From contig OZ199839.1 of the NCBI GenBank assembly GCA_964304625.1, positions 1,054,001 through 1,118,000 of the forward strand: 64,000 nt of DNA, read 5' to 3'. The position numbers and the translations under genes are program-made. The notes beneath the pieces are model-generated. The model saw nothing but the letters and a program-made list of their open reading frames with translations. It did not search any database and was not told the DNA's origin. This stretch comes from Kudoa neothunni (lineage: Eukaryota > Cnidaria). Shown piece after piece: positions 23,334 to 37,214 of this stretch (within the stretch, counting starts at the first letter, position 1; each line of letters opens with the position of its first letter).

Positions 23334-25791
23334 TATAGGGGGAATACATAACAATCTTGTACAGGCTATAAACAATAAATTTCTAAATCACAGAAAACTG
23401 GACAATCTTACGCCATTTCATTCTCAAATTGGCACCCACATTCGACAAAAGAATCATTCTATCGGATTGTGGTAGAAAATCTAGATAAAGAATTTAGAAA
23501 AGTTATTAGTCCAACAGCAGCTATAATTCACTTACTGTTTGGAAGAACTATAAAATTGCCCGAAACGTTATTGACATTATTGACGTTATTCGAATTATTG
23601 ATATTATTGGCGTTATTCGCAGTATTGTTGGCCTCTAAAATTAAAAACATGTATTTAAACCAAACAACGCCATTATCAAACAATTCTTAGGATAATTTAG
23701 GTTTTACGAGACTGATTAGTTGGTTTCAGGTTGTAGTTGTTGAATGTTGAATTGTTTTGTGTTGGAAATTCGTGATTTGAAGTCATCCGGTAAAACAACC
23801 AATTAAATATTTTCGGATTTTCAATCTTTGGTCAGTATATTATATTCGGCTTGGTATAAAAATGGACAATCCAACTGCCAAAAACTCTCACTACAATCAA
23901 TTTCTAACACAAATAACTAATTGTATTTATAACTGGCGAGCTCACATTAATTTCTACACAGTGGCACTGATCTTATTCGAGTATTCGACCGAATACCGCC
24001 AAGTATTATCTCCAGTTATGCGGACCACTTAGTCAACCAGCAACGGAGTAGCAGATTATTATTAGTTGTTGATCGCTGCGTGCGCACGATTATTCAACAA
24101 ATCAACTTCTCCCTCATTTGTACTTTGTACACGTAACAAATTTTCAAATTCCACATTCAGATTATAATTTGAAGTTATTTTCATTATAAAAATTTTATGT
24201 GTGGATTAAATTTTAAGGGGAACGGATAATTGAAATTGTGGGAATTTTGGGGAGAGAAATTAATATCTACTCAATTAATAGATTGATAATCTATTGGATT
24301 GATTATTTGTTGATAGTTGTAAGAGTATATGATTATATTTACCCTTATAAAAATAACGCGCCTGCGCACAAGCTTTACAAATTGTTTGTTTACTGTGTGG
24401 TTGGTGGTCGGGTTCTCACACAATCGGATAATCCACACTTTCAAAAATCGTGCCGTCCAATATAAACCTGCAAGATTAATTTTAATTTTGTGAGATGTAA
24501 AATAAATTTATATTAGAAATTATTTTTTTGTTAATATAATTGAGTTGAATGTGTCTATTAAAAAACTTTATTCAGTACGTATATTTTTATTGTTTATAAT
24601 GAATTCGTTTCATTTGAGTTGATTTTTTTAAAATAAAAAATTATTTTCAAAAAATTCATTGGTTGGAAAAAAAATTTGGGAATACTATTAGTTGAATACA
24701 GGTTTAATATTGACAGTTTAGAATAATCTATTTCATTAGCTAAAATTAAAATTATAACTAAACAAACTTTATCGTATAATAAAACCTTGATAGAGTGTAA
24801 TAAACCAGGGGTTAAGGTTGTTTGCGTTATAGTGACTGAGTGGGACTATTTTCATGGTAAATAATAATCTGATATCATTAGTTTTGACTACATTGAATTA
24901 TTTTGGGCTCCTTCGAAAGAAACAGTTGGTTATAAATAACTACATTTGTAAATTGCTACCTAATAACGATAACGTGCGTTTGGAGATGAAATAAAATTTC
25001 TTAAGCTATCCATCTTGAAATTTTAAATATTATTTCATTTGTTTCGCACAATTTAACCATAAAATAATTCGTTCAGCGTTGTTGATTTTTAGTAATAAAG
25101 AATTTATTTGCGGACCTAATCTAGTTTTTAATCTAAGCTGTAGGTAGGGACAGTTTTATTTTGGACATTATTATCTGTCGTTTTACATTTAATTCTTTTC
25201 ATTAAATTAATAGTGATGTAAAAATTACTTTTTGTAAATTAATTCTGATTTTTCTAATTTGAAACATTTCTAATTATGCTATTTAATTATTATCTTCAAT
25301 TAAATTAACTGTGAAATAATGAATTAACAATATATGTTAATTTAATCGACGTATAACTTTTTATAGAAATATTCTGTTTACGTTTTATTTATGCATATTT
25401 ATGATTTTTTGTTATTATTCGTAATGGGTGATATTTCAATAAATTCGCTGACAGTTTAATTGAATAGTGGAATATTTTAGAATTAAATGATCTTGATTTG
25501 CTTTATTGGAAGGAAGTTTTTGATTAGAAAATTCATTACTATCGACTATTCTAGTATTTTTTTTCTTGGAAGTCATGTGATCTAATAAGACCGTGGCTAT
25601 GTAATTCGGTAAAAAAATTCTAGAATAGAAATGTTTGAAATAAATATAAAGAAAATTAAATGGGTTATAATAAGATATATGTAAATGGTTAGTATTTTTT
25701 CAACTAATATTAATAATATTAATAATATCAATAATATCAATAACATAGGTATATTGTTATTTCTTCCTCGTAGATTTATTCTATTTATATA
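23334..25791. other. Intergenic, with one dispersed-repeat copy
   Basis: No gene recognised. The stretch 24851-24911 is similar to 63881-63938 (see repeats). Short frames at 23469 and 24238 lack motifs. Confidence 0.5.
24851..24911 (+). repeat. Dispersed repeat, copy 1
   Basis: CATGGTAAATAATAATCTGA and the following TCATTAGTTTTGACTACATT correspond to 63881-63938 with scattered differences, in the same orientation. Both copies have a similar T/A-rich left flank. The identity of the family is unknown. Confidence 0.5.
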
Positions 25792-25793
25792 TA

Positions 25794-27074
25794 CAGTCGA
25801 TCCTGGATATTGCGTAACTTCACATGTTCTTTGAAATATAAAAGATATTTTAAATTTTTTACTAAAAACTTGCTTTTATATTATTTGGATTAATTTTAAC
25901 TGAGCAAACGAAGATAAAAAGTTTTTACTAAAGAAATATAAATTAAAATTAATGTGCTAAAACTAAAATCTCGCTACTGCGTAACATTTTGTTCATTTTA
26001 ATCCTCAATTAATCTTCTTTTTTAATTCTGCGAAACAAAAATGGTAAGGAATCAGCAAACAGTAACTTAATAAATTGAAATAATCGAATATTATAATTCG
26101 ATTAAATCACTCAAAGGAGGAAAAGGAATGACTTTTAAACTTCCCAAGCCATCTAATAATATAAAATTATCTAATCCAATTATAATATATTTTCAAGGCA
26201 TTATTCTATTAGTAGAATTTTAGCTTCTCTAAATGATATTATTAATTATATTATTTCGGCTTCAAAAAATAGAATGAAAGAAGACAAGTACATGAATAAC
26301 TAAAATGAAAAAAAAGTTGTTCCTGCTTATCTAATTATTAAAAACTCAAAAGGTATCGCTAAATCCGTAGGTATTGACAAATAATTAGGTTATAACGGTT
26401 GGTTCGTAGAATTTAAAAATAGATTTGGAATTAATTTGAAAAAAATTTCATTACGATACGAAGAATGCAACGTAATAAATATGGATAATTCAAATTTAAT
26501 TAAGTATATCATTTAAATAAAGTTAAAACTTTAAATCATGCATGGGAAAACGTATCATCGACTATTATTCAAAACTGATTTAGAAAATCTAGACTTTTCG
26601 AACATTGTACTTTGATACTACAATACACCAAATTAAAGATTAAATATTAGATAATAAACAATTATCTCAAGATCTTTCTGAAAATAATGTTGAAAATTTT
26701 ATCACATTATTTAATTGTTTATCAACTTTAATTTTTAGATAAAAAATATGACAAAACCAACAATATCGAAGAAAAGGAAAAATACATGAAGAATCAATAG
26801 CTTTATCTGAAGCGTATGCAAATGATAAATTTCAAGACAATTTCGATCCAACTTTTTTAAAAGATGAAGCGTTTGTGTCAACTGCAGAACTCAAACAATC
26901 AATTAATTTAATCAGAAAACTCAACAGCATTATTTTCAAAACACATAGTTATGGAGTTCATATCTGAAATAATCCGAAAATGATGCAAACAACTTGAAAT
27001 TACCGGTTATTTTTAATTTTAAATCTCAATAGATTTTTGCTTTTTGTAGATAATATAATATCCAGGTTCAACTG
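25794..27074 (+). mobile_element. Tigger/pogo element, short and internally deleted
   Basis: The left end CAGTCGATCCTGGATATTGC at 25794 and the right end, which reads CAGTTGAACCTGGATATT on the other strand and ends at 27074, are inverted repeats flanked by TA (25792-25793 and 27075-27076), the target of Tc1/mariner/pogo elements. Inside, 26041-26170 reads IEIIEYYNSIKSLKGGKGMT, the first helix-turn-helix of Tigger transposases. 26390-26470 reads GYNGWFVEFKNRFGINLKKI, the CENP-B-type second DNA-binding domain ('SNGWLxxFKxRHGI'). No DDE domain is recognisable in the remaining 600 bases, so this is a deleted, non-autonomous copy. Confidence 0.8.
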
Positions 27075-27076
27075 TA

Positions 27077-29603
27077 TTTTGTACGTTGAATAAAAATTGT
27101 ATTGAATGAAAAGTGTACGTATTTTAATTTGTTTGAAGAAATTATATAAACTATTATAATCACCGCTTTTAGATATTTTTCTTTCAAATTGGTTAAGTTA
27201 AAATTCCGATACTTATATTTATTATCATAGAATCGTAATTTTGCGTTAATTGAATTTTCAAGTTAATTCAGTAGACACATTGATTTACTTAACAATTATA
27301 TAATAGATTATATTATATTTTTTAATTCACACCTTTTTCTAAGATGCAGAAATATCTCATATCAACTTTTACCCAAAAGTTGAATTAATAATAAGCATGA
27401 AATTAATGCATCTACAAAAATTTAAATTATTATTTTCTATAATAAAAATGCTGTTGAAATATATATTAATCCGATGGAAAAATTTATGAGAGGATAAATA
27501 TTTTTTCTCCTTTAGACTCTAATGACCTTGTGCACAGATTGCTTGGTATAAGAATGACAAAACTATTTTATAAATGTATTATATTTATATTAGAAGGATG
27601 AGATTTAATTAAATATTTCAAATTAATGTTGTTAAAAATTATGTAGGTGTAAAAAATATAGAGATATGTTGATCGGGTCAAAAACCACCCAACAAACCTT
27701 AACGGGATAAGAAATGATTTACCTTTAAATTTTTAGATTACTTCCGAATAACGCTGCGTTTATATAATTGGTGTAAGAATGTACATTACCAACCTCGGAA
27801 TTTGCCGATACCACTTTAGAATGAAATTGGGAAATGCAGCCAGATTTACAGATATTTAACCTGAGAATTATCTTAAATGATTACGTAAAGGCTTTAAATT
27901 AATAATGTTAATGAAAAAATGGTGATTCGCTAAATTCAAAACTATGTATTGCCTTAAAAATTATAGAATTCACAAAGCACCGCTAGTCCTAATACCACTG
28001 ATATTATCAAATAGATAAAGAATTTATTAGGAATTCTTCGGAGATATATATACATAAATATATTTTAAATTTAGATCATTCTTTCGTAGCAAAAATATCT
28101 CTAAAATATGTTTATTTTCTGCTTTTAAATATTATTTAAATTATTTACACAATTTAAAAATTGTTCGAATAGTTGTTCACAAATAGAAACTGAGGAATAT
28201 TTTAAGATTATGGTTTTTTATAAAAAGAGGTATTGCAATGATACTAAATTCATAATTAATGCAGCAAAGTATGGAATTTTTCTTTTTATTTGAATATAAT
28301 TTACATCCCCAATTTTCTATCAAAAATCGGTGTAAAGATTTCTCCCTGCTTTTTCTTGGTACCAGGGATGGCAATTTCGTGTTCCTTCACACGAATAAAA
28401 ATTTTCACATTACAAATATGAACGAACGAAATTAAAACTTGATTTTGTAAATGATTATAAGCGAATGAAATTATGAGACATTAAACACAAATAAACCAAT
28501 AACTCGGTAAAATGTGACTCCTAATAACACCTTTTATGGGTTTCTTTTTATTTTTTTTGCATTTGTTTAAAAATATTTAATGAAGATTGATATCAAATAT
28601 CCAGCTAATCTGATTGAATCCTGAAGTTTCACATAATAGCAAGCCGGACATATAGAACACACGTGTAATGTCCGTATTAATGTGTTGAGCATTAATAATT
28701 CTCAGTTTTTTCTAATCTCCAGGTTTATTCATGACTTATTATTACTAATTATGTTCTTAGATGAGTAATAATGTTATGACTACACAATTGAACATTAGGT
28801 GATTACAAAGATCCCCAAATCTGAAAAATACCTTTTTGCGCACTCTATTTATCATAATTTTTTGCCGTTTCTACTTCATAAACTAAATAAAGATGAATTC
28901 CAAAAAATCAATCCAAGAGATAACTTTTAAATTTTAACGAAATCTTACTTCAAGCAAAATTGTTCGCGGGTAATCTTCCTTTTGTTGACATATTTTGGAA
29001 CATTCTATGCTTCAATCATTAAACTAATTTTTTCATGAAGAAATAGATTTACTATTACCACGTTTTGTTTACTGCGTCCTATTCGACAATGGAGATTTTA
29101 ATTTGTTGGGGGTGTTGATTATAAAAACTATTTTCATAAATTTGTACCTAGAGGTTATCTCTGCAAAACACCGAATCGATATAAAAATCGCAGAAATTTC
29201 AATTGTATGATCCTAAGAAATCGGAGAGTGATTGTCATAAGGCAAACGACTTAACAATCTGTAATGACAAAAATTACATGGAGTTTTTCCATGTATTTAT
29301 ATGAAAGATAAAAGTTTACCTCAAGTTACTATTACTGCTTTCAAGAAAAATGTATCCTTCTTTTAATTAGATTATTATAAACTGACGTTAGAAAATTGTT
29401 ATATTTTAGTCCTTTTCATATCTTCAAAAATCAATGTCAAAACAAATGGAATAAAAGCTGCTCCAATAACCATAGATTACTTATTTAACTCCCTAATGAG
29501 ACTTTGTTCATTGTATAATTCGTTACTTATAATTTCAAACTTTCTGAGATTACTTGTATTCCTTCGAAATAATTTTATTTAGATATTAAAATAACAATTT
29601 TTA
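27077..29603. other. No gene recognised
   Basis: AT-rich. A small hairpin at 28646-28674 (CGGACAT ... ATGTCCG) is the only ordered feature noticed. The minus-strand frame at 28177-28374 has no motif. Confidence 0.55.
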
Positions 29604-29606
29604 TAA

Positions 29607-31012
29607 GGGTTTCCCTGATACCAACAAAATTTCTTTTTTTAAAACCAGTGTATATTGAAGAATAGTGTGTCAAGTTACATTAAAATGTATCAAGATATCT
29701 TTAAATTGGCATTTAAAAATTATTCTTACATTTTTATAAATCTTTACGCATTTCACTATTGAAAAGTACAAAACACATCTTAGGTTTGCAATATTCATTA
29801 GTCATGCCAATAAAATATCAGGTAATGGTAAAGTATGCTGCACCTAAAAAACGTCCTCTTGTGCATGTTTTTTCACGATTCTTCAGAATAAAATAATATG
29901 GAGAGCAAAAATTAAACTTGAAATAATAATTTTAAAATTTTGAGAATTTTTCATCCGAACGCAGTCGGATACACGTAGAATCTCCATCTTTTTCAACAAA
30001 CATTGAATTGATCTCTAATTTGTTTTGGTAATCATTCATAAATTTGTTCTATTTCATATTTTTTTGTATCATATAAACACAAATTTTACAATATCAAATT
30101 TAATTATACAGGTTTCTATAGATTTTAAGCATGAATAATTTAAAAGCGAGAAGACGACCACGTGTTCTCTAAATATATTTTCTTAAGTTTATTGGAGCTG
30201 ATGAGTTTTTTTAATAATTAATCAACATTTAATTTCAACAGGGAAATAACTTAGGCTCGATTACATGAAGTTATTACTTTACTAGAGGAATTTTTACGTG
30301 TGTGTTTAGTCTATCATTGAATAAACTTAAAAATGTTGTTATTATATCTTCAAAAAATTTTAATTTCTATAAATTTATTAGTTTTAGTCAATTATATGTG
30401 TTCCGATATAAATAATAGATAAAAATAACAAAATATGTTTACGTCTTGAAATATTTACAATTAATAAATTTGATCAAATTTTTTGTTAGGAAAATTTGAC
30501 GCATAAAAAAGCTTACAAAACAGTAAAAATATAGTTTTAAGTTTTTTCCCAACGTTTTACACATAATTCAGCGTAAAAAAATTAATAAAGTTATTTTTGA
30601 AAATTAGTTTCCAGAATTTTAAGAATAAAAACAAAATAATTTCTTAATTTCTAATAAAAATTTAAAAACTAAAAAAACCTTACTCCATTAATATTTCTAC
30701 TTAGAAGTTCACAAAGTATGTTTATTATAGTTAAAAATGAGATGTTTTCGTGAAATTTGCAAAAAGTTTTTTTTAAAGTTAGTTTATATAAAATGTTTAC
30801 ATATTAATAGTAAAAAATCTAAATAATAAAAAATAACTTTTGAGTTAATAACTGAGAAAGAAACAAAATAATTCAATGTTTGTTGAAAAATGATGGAGAT
30901 TACACGTGTATCCGACTGTGTTCGGATGAAATTTTTTTTATCTAATTATTATCAAGAATCGTGAAAAAAGAAATGCGAAATACATGCGTAGAACATGATA
31001 TCGGTGAAACCC
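29607..31012. mobile_element. Non-coding inverted-repeat element with TAA target duplication
   Basis: The ends are GGGTTTCCCTGATACC at 29607 and its imperfect inverse GATATCGGTGAAACCC ending at 31012, each bordered outside by TAA (29604-29606 and 31013-31015). Long inverted segments lie inside: 29866-29885 (TTTTTTCACGATTCTT) pairs with 30951-30970. 29954-30008 pairs with 30876-30940; it contains CATCCGAACGCAGTCGGATA and AATCTCCAT. The right arm is about 220 bp shorter than the left between the tip and the first internal match, so one arm carries an insertion or the other a deletion. A 3-bp TWA duplication and GGG-starting tips suggest PIF/Harbinger, but no transposase is present. Confidence 0.65.
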
Positions 31013-31015
31013 TAA

Positions 31016-31720
31016 TATATATTAAAACTTCCTTTTTCATAATCTTTTTTAAGAATTATAAATCTTGTTAGCATAGAACAAAAAATTTTAACTTACCGAA
31101 TAAATTATAACAATAATAGGTTTTCGATGGATTACTTAGCGGGAATAATCAATTAGCATGTAGATTCGATACTAAAATGCAATATATTCAATGTAATTAA
31201 ATTAAATTAAATTAAGACCTCTCTCTTATGTAAAGTAAGTGACTGAACGCTAATAGATCGAAGAAAGGTTCGTTAATATTGAATTTACTCGAAATAATTC
31301 AGCTTGTGCCATATAATGACAGTTCAAACATTTTTAGATGAATACTACATTTTTTCTTCATAAAGGCATATGTAAGGGAAAATATTTAGGAGTTACTGCT
31401 TTTTATTTTGTATACTTATTATTTTTTGATTGATATCTCCTCATATTTTGATCAGAATAATTCTACTTAAAAATTCTCAATCTCCATAAATTTTATAAAT
31501 ATTTTAGAAAATCATATTTTGGTTATTTCGACTATATAACTCAATATATTATAATAAAAGAGTGACACCCCATCTGGCTTAATTCAGAATTTAATCAGCC
31601 TATCGTAGATCAAAAATTTAAGTTAATATTGCATGCTACATGTAATTAAAATGACAAAAAATGTAAATATTTTTGGAAATTCCTAAAATAATTACTTATC
31701 GGAGAACGCGAAAACTAACA

Positions 31721-31757
<37 letters not shown>

Positions 31758-31760
31758 GTG
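31016..31760. other. Intergenic with AT microsatellite
   Basis: No gene. A pure (AT)n tract runs from about 31727 to 31754, directly next to the Tigger-like left end at 31763. Confidence 0.7.
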
Positions 31761-31762
31761 TA

Positions 31763-34052
31763 CAGTCAATAACGGTTATTGCGTAGGTGGATATTGCGAG
31801 CTTTTCGTTGTGTTTCATTATTTTATCGTTTTATAAAATGCAGTTCTATCTTATAAGTATTTTAACAATATCTCCAAATCAAAGTGTATACTTATTATTT
31901 GGTGATTTTAATGTTAAACAAGTTAAACGAAATCAAAATTTGATTTCAACGTTTTTCTATTTTTATATTAAAAAAAAATAATTCGAGGTTCATTCATTAA
32001 ACAACAAAAATTGAACTAATAGTCAATACAGAAAAACATGAATATTTTTATAACTATAAATTTTATCCACATGAACAAATTTATTAATGCTTTGGTTTCC
32101 TTATAGGATTACATGTTGTAGTTTAAATCTGAGTAGATTTATTGATTTTAAACTATAATTGTTTGTCATTGTAGACAATATTTTTATTATATTTAATGTG
32201 ATTAATGTAACTACGACAAATGGATAATTTTAACAATGTGGATAACATTTAAATATTTTATATAGAAAACTGTGAGTTTAGTTACTAAATACAAATTGAC
32301 TTCTTTGATGCGTATATCTTTGAGATCCTAAATCGATGATCAAATTGATGATAAATAAAGTATATGTAATCCTATAGAATCTTGGAAGAATCTGACCAAC
32401 AACAATCAGAAATAACAATATAATTAAATTTTGCCTTCTTTCGATTTAATGGATAAATTAAAATAAATTTTTAATGATTAATAATAAACTAAAATGTCTA
32501 TTCTCTAAAATTTGCAAGATACGTATATAAAGGTGCGAATATATTAACAAATTCGTTAAATCTTACTTAAAATATTAAAATGATGTAATAAAAAATAACT
32601 ATCGTGTATAAAATTTTTGTTTAAATAATCATACTTTATATTAATTTCGAAACAATATTAAGTTTTGTTTTTATGTCTACGCAATCCAACGGCTGTATGG
32701 AATAGAATTTTTATTTTGCATTTCCTGAAATCCATAATATTTTATTTTTATGTAACTACTAGTATAAAATTTCTTTAGGAAAATAAGGCTTTCAATGATG
32801 AATTAAATTATAAACAAATAAAGAGAAAATTTTATATTAAGACAATGCACTGTAAATATATTTGTTGGTCATTATGATGAAAATATGTAATTTAGATAAA
32901 GTTAACTGTTTCTGTTCAATCTTTTTTATTTTTATTTATTATATCTGTTATATTTTTTATTATAAATAATATATAGATTGATATCATTATAATGTGGGAA
33001 ACAACGGTTTAAAAAATCCGATGGTAGATATCTTCCAATATTAATTACATATCTTTTAACTTTTTAGCTATTGTAAAAATTTTTTAAATACTGAAAACAG
33101 ACCTATAATTATAAAAAATAAGTATTAAAAAGCGAATAATATATTGAAACAAATTGCTTTTTTTTAGATTTAATTATAATGTTTTTTTTTCACAACTAAA
33201 AATTAACATTTTTAAACCCTTTTTATAAAAATATTTTATTACGTTTTTCAACTATATTAGTATCTAATATAATCTGTAAACAAAATTAAAATGAATATAA
33301 ATATAAACGGTTACGTAGGAAGAAATCACAAATTTCAAAATTAAATTAAACGCAAAATAACAACTTCATTCTTAACACGCGCGCACCCACATGTATCATG
33401 GTTCCTACGCAGATCATTTGCTTCCTTTTACCCAACCGAACCCTGTTAAATCTAAATCTGTTTATAATTTTAATTCCAAAAATTAGATTTAAAAGAAAAT
33501 TTTATCGAAAATTAATTCAGAAGGAACACCATTCTAGATACACAATATTATCAAACTTACCTTTAATTCTAGACTTTTAAAAACTTTAATAAATCCAGCA
33601 AGGTGGTTATATCCATTATCAATCAATTAGAACATGTGAAATTATTCAGTCTGGTTTTTATTCTTATAAGAACAATCCATCTATTTGAAATGAGAATTCT
33701 CAATATGATACAAATCGTAATGAAAATGGCCGCCTCACCTATATATTAAATGCGGAGAAACTGAAGATTGTTATCTCAGAAATACGCTGAACATTTGAAC
33801 TTAAGGCCCAAATGGATTGAATGATTTCTACCCAATGATGAATAGGATATCTAAAATTGTAAACCATACCCAGAAATATACTTTTTAAAACAATTTTTTC
33901 CAAAAAAATAAATGTTAATTAGTTTGTTTTAATGAAAATAATAGAGTTTTATTCGACATGCGTGCGCAATTAGGTGGGTATTGCGCCACAGAATATGTGT
34001 TCCGTACCTTTTTGTCATCCCCAAAAAAGTGCTTAATAACCGTTGTTGGCTG
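31763..34052. mobile_element. Element with Tigger-like inverted ends, no recognisable transposase
   Basis: The left end CAGTCAATAACGGTTATTGC and the right end (inverse CAGCCAACAACGGTTATTAA, finishing at 34052) agree at most positions, and each is bordered by TA (31761-31762, 34053-34054). Just inside, GTGGATATTGCG on the left and GTGGGTATTGCG on the right recur in the same orientation. The 2.29 kb interior contains only short frames; none shows helix-turn-helix or DDE motifs. A second, similar tip (CGCAATCCAACGGCTGTA) ends near 32696, so a smaller element may be nested or an older end retained. Confidence 0.6.
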
Positions 34053-34054
34053 TA

Positions 34055-35013
34055 GTTATAAATTGGTTTTGTTTATCCCGTTGTTAGTATCAACAGTTAA
34101 TTCTGATAACGTTGATGCGTTCAGGTGGTAGCGGTCTTTTTTATTAGATTTTTTTACTGTATGAAAAAACCCTTTCAGAGCAAGAACTGCTAGCAGGCCT
34201 CGAAGAGACATCTACTGCCAACTTTTGGAGACGTTTATATTTGGAACTTTCCCAATAGTCCAAGGGGTTTTTATAAACAACTTGCATCTTTTCTTTCATA
34301 TATTGCTCCACTTGTCAACATCCTTTTCGTTGGAATCAATATAACTTCCCAATCCCCCAAAATATCAGTATAGTAGTTAACCGATTTTCCGCACTTTGGA
34401 AATCTTACAATAAACGTTTTAGAAACGTTCTAATTTCGAAGGAATCATTATAATTCCCCTTTGTTATAATATTTGTGAAATTTTAATCATTCAAACATTT
34501 TTCCCCGTGTTTTTTCGAACATTTTTTCGCCTTTAATCCTTTTTTTTCTCTGATGAGCATGCGATAAAAATAATTTTCCTTTAGTTAGATGGCAACTTTG
34601 TATAATGTATGTATATGTATATTTTCCGCCTCATTCTTCGTAAAGCTGTTTTTTAATAATCAAATTTTGTTATCTTTGCTAAACGTTCATATTGCTTTAC
34701 GATAATTCGGACCTCCACATGGATACAAATCCCATTTACAAAACATCTACTGGCTATTTTATCAAGTTATTTCGTGTGTTTACTGGAGGTATTCTACGTC
34801 AAGAGAACTACGAGAATTACAATAATGTAATAGTTTTAATAGACGTAGCCATATTAATACTAATTAATGTAAACGTATTAACGAGAATTCTTTTTTTCTT
34901 AGTGTACATGTCGCACATCCTATAATTTAGATTGGTTCATAGAGGAAAACTTAATATTTCCCTGTTTATCGCACTTTTTTGGTGGTCCCAAGGGGATTAC
35001 GAAAATCGGTTAC
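34055..35013. other. No gene recognised
   Basis: A 77-codon frame at 34692 has no known motif. AACCGATTTTC at 34379 and its inverse GAAAATCGGTT at 35001 could be tips of a small element of about 630 bp, but the match is short. Confidence 0.45.
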
Positions 35014-36684
35014 CTACTGTATATACTGTATTAGGTTTTGTATGATACTCCTTCGCAGGTTCGTTTGGCTCAAGTCTTGAGAACTAGATAATCTCTCCTT
35101 AATCGCTGACACCACAGAATCTCTTTCAGTTTCAGCCACAAAGTTCATTTTTTTTAAGTTTGGGGATAGTGAGGCGGCAATTTTGTTATCGTCCGTCATA
35201 GATCACATCCGAAAACTTCGGGAGTGCAAGTAACGAAATTTCATTTTTTAAATAATATAATAAATCAATATCGCTATTTGAATTGTCATAAACTATTTTA
35301 AATAGTCTGTGATTTATTCAAAAAACCTACACCATAATACAGAATTAGACCTGTTTTAGAGTAAATTTTCCAATAAAATAATATGTGGATTACATGATGT
35401 ACACTTGGTGTTTTGACTGATTCTAAGTCATTAAAATAGTCGCTAAATTGACCTAAGAATTTTGAAACTTTCTCGAGATCGGATTTAACAATTCGGTCAA
35501 AATATTTTTTGACTTATCTAAGACCAAGTCCCTCAAATCATCGTAGTTGGATAATACTGGCGAATAGCGATCCGTGAGGCCGCGCCAAAGTCTCGTCGTA
35601 GAATCCCGTAGAGTTTTTGTTTTTAACCTATTTTGAATGTTTTGAGATTTATGCTGACAATTGAACAGACTTTCTACATTAATTTTGAGAACGCTCAAAT
35701 CTTCTAATGAATCGGATCGGACGTTACATTGCTCCAAGCTTAAAATCCAGGACAATTAATGTCGAAAAATTAAACAACGCGAAAGAATGCAAAAAATTCG
35801 AATACTACCCTCAGATATAACTGTATTCAACCTATGAGTGGCGCACCTAAAATACCTATATTTATTTGGACCAGCAATCATATTAGAAGCCGAGTCGCAA
35901 ATAGCTCGAATATTGCTTGTTTTTTGATGAATTTCCGATAGGACATTTAAAAAAAAACATTTAGTGCAATAAGTTTTACCGGAAACTCAACCGTTTTGTT
36001 TTGATGATATTTTAGTTGAAAGTCTTGAACATATATAAAAGAAAGGTCCATGTAATTGTTCATTTTGGAATTATCGCACCAAATATCAAAAGATGTGGTA
36101 ATATTTTCAACACGAATTGATTTCAAGAATTCTCTTGAATACGACTCCATTCCACTGTATTCATTAAAAATTTTGTTTTTCACTTGTTTCCTGTTTGGAA
36201 TATTATCTAGAAGGGTTCTGCTTCCATATTTTCCACTCAATTTATGTGCATACTCAACCAAATCGAGAAAACTTTTATTTTCGACGATTATGAAAGAGCC
36301 TAGCGTATCGGCCACAAAGTTTGAAATCTTCTTATATAAAAGATTCATTTCTATTGTAGGTAGTGCAGTAGGGATACAAGTAAATTGAGTAATCATTGAT
36401 CCAGGAGTGGATTTTGAGTTATGGTCTATAATTTTTCTATTTCCGTTACGAGAATGATGTGAAATAATCGTATTGCATCTAATGTATTTAATAAACGGGA
36501 TCGGGGACGATTCATCCTGATCTCGCTCGAAAATATGAAGAAAATGTTCCCCATTCTCAATTTTATTTTTCACTTCAATTAAGTTCATCATAGTGGAGAG
36601 CACGCGAAGGAATGAACTTGCCATCCCAGTTTGGTACAGGCAAAGTATTGTAAGTGCCAAATATTGTTGAACACGTGAATTCAT
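35014..36684 (-). pseudogene. hAT-superfamily transposase relic
   Basis: Three minus-strand pieces make up most of a hAT transposase. Piece one (36684-35947) contains TTSFDIWCDNSKMNNYMDLS, the 'T-x-DxWTS' block with the first catalytic aspartate. Between it and the next piece (35940-35800), SNIRAICDSASNMIAG gives the second aspartate, and FRCATHRLNTVI is the 'C-x-x-H-x-LNL' motif of the family. Piece two (35755-35453) covers the helical insertion with WRGLTDRYSPVLSNYDDLRD. Piece three (35199-35014) reads IAASLSPNLKKMNFVAETER, the 'LDPRFKxLxF' dimerisation region. Stops and frame changes separate the pieces. No BED zinc finger was seen upstream, and the terminal repeats and 8-bp duplication were not located. 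Confidence 0.8.
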
Positions 36685-37214
36685 GATAAAAAGCTTTTAT
36701 TGACAATATAAATAGATAATGAACAAAATATATATTTAAAATGTTTCAGTGTCCAATTCATCACCATAAACAAAAACGAATTTCTCCAATTCTTCTCGGG
36801 TTACCGTATTTATTCGAATATAACACGCACCCAAACGTTGAATTCGTTTTTAGGTAAAACATTATTGCACATATACTAAAAAATGTGGTGTTTAAAACAG
36901 TGCTTAATTTTTTTAAGCATATTCCTAGTTGAAACAAATTCACAACCTAAAAAACCCTATAGAAGACTAAAATAGACACTTTTTGAAAAAGAAACGGAGT
37001 TAAACTCATTATAAAATTCGAGAAAAACGTGGGAACACAAACACGATGGCCAGAGGAGCTATTATACTAAGACTGACAAATTATAAAAAAGATCAATTTT
37101 CAAATATCTTCTGGCTGGTGTAATATTAAAAAAAACTCCATGATTAACTCATCCACTAAATTCGAATATTTGTTGTCAAAAAATTTGTACACCAATTTTT
37201 AAAATTATTAATTT
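36685..37214. other. No gene recognised
   Basis: Sequence between the hAT relic and the pogo scrap. The 60-codon minus frame at 36761-36943 shows no domain; it may be eroded transposon sequence. Confidence 0.45.

Noticed and set aside
34379-35011. Inverted pair AACCGATTTTC / GAAAATCGGTT as a small transposon
   Set aside because: Only 11 bases match and no clear target duplication was seen.
36056-36388. Plus-strand 110-codon ORF opposite the hAT relic
   Set aside because: The minus strand carries clear hAT motifs; the plus frame has none.
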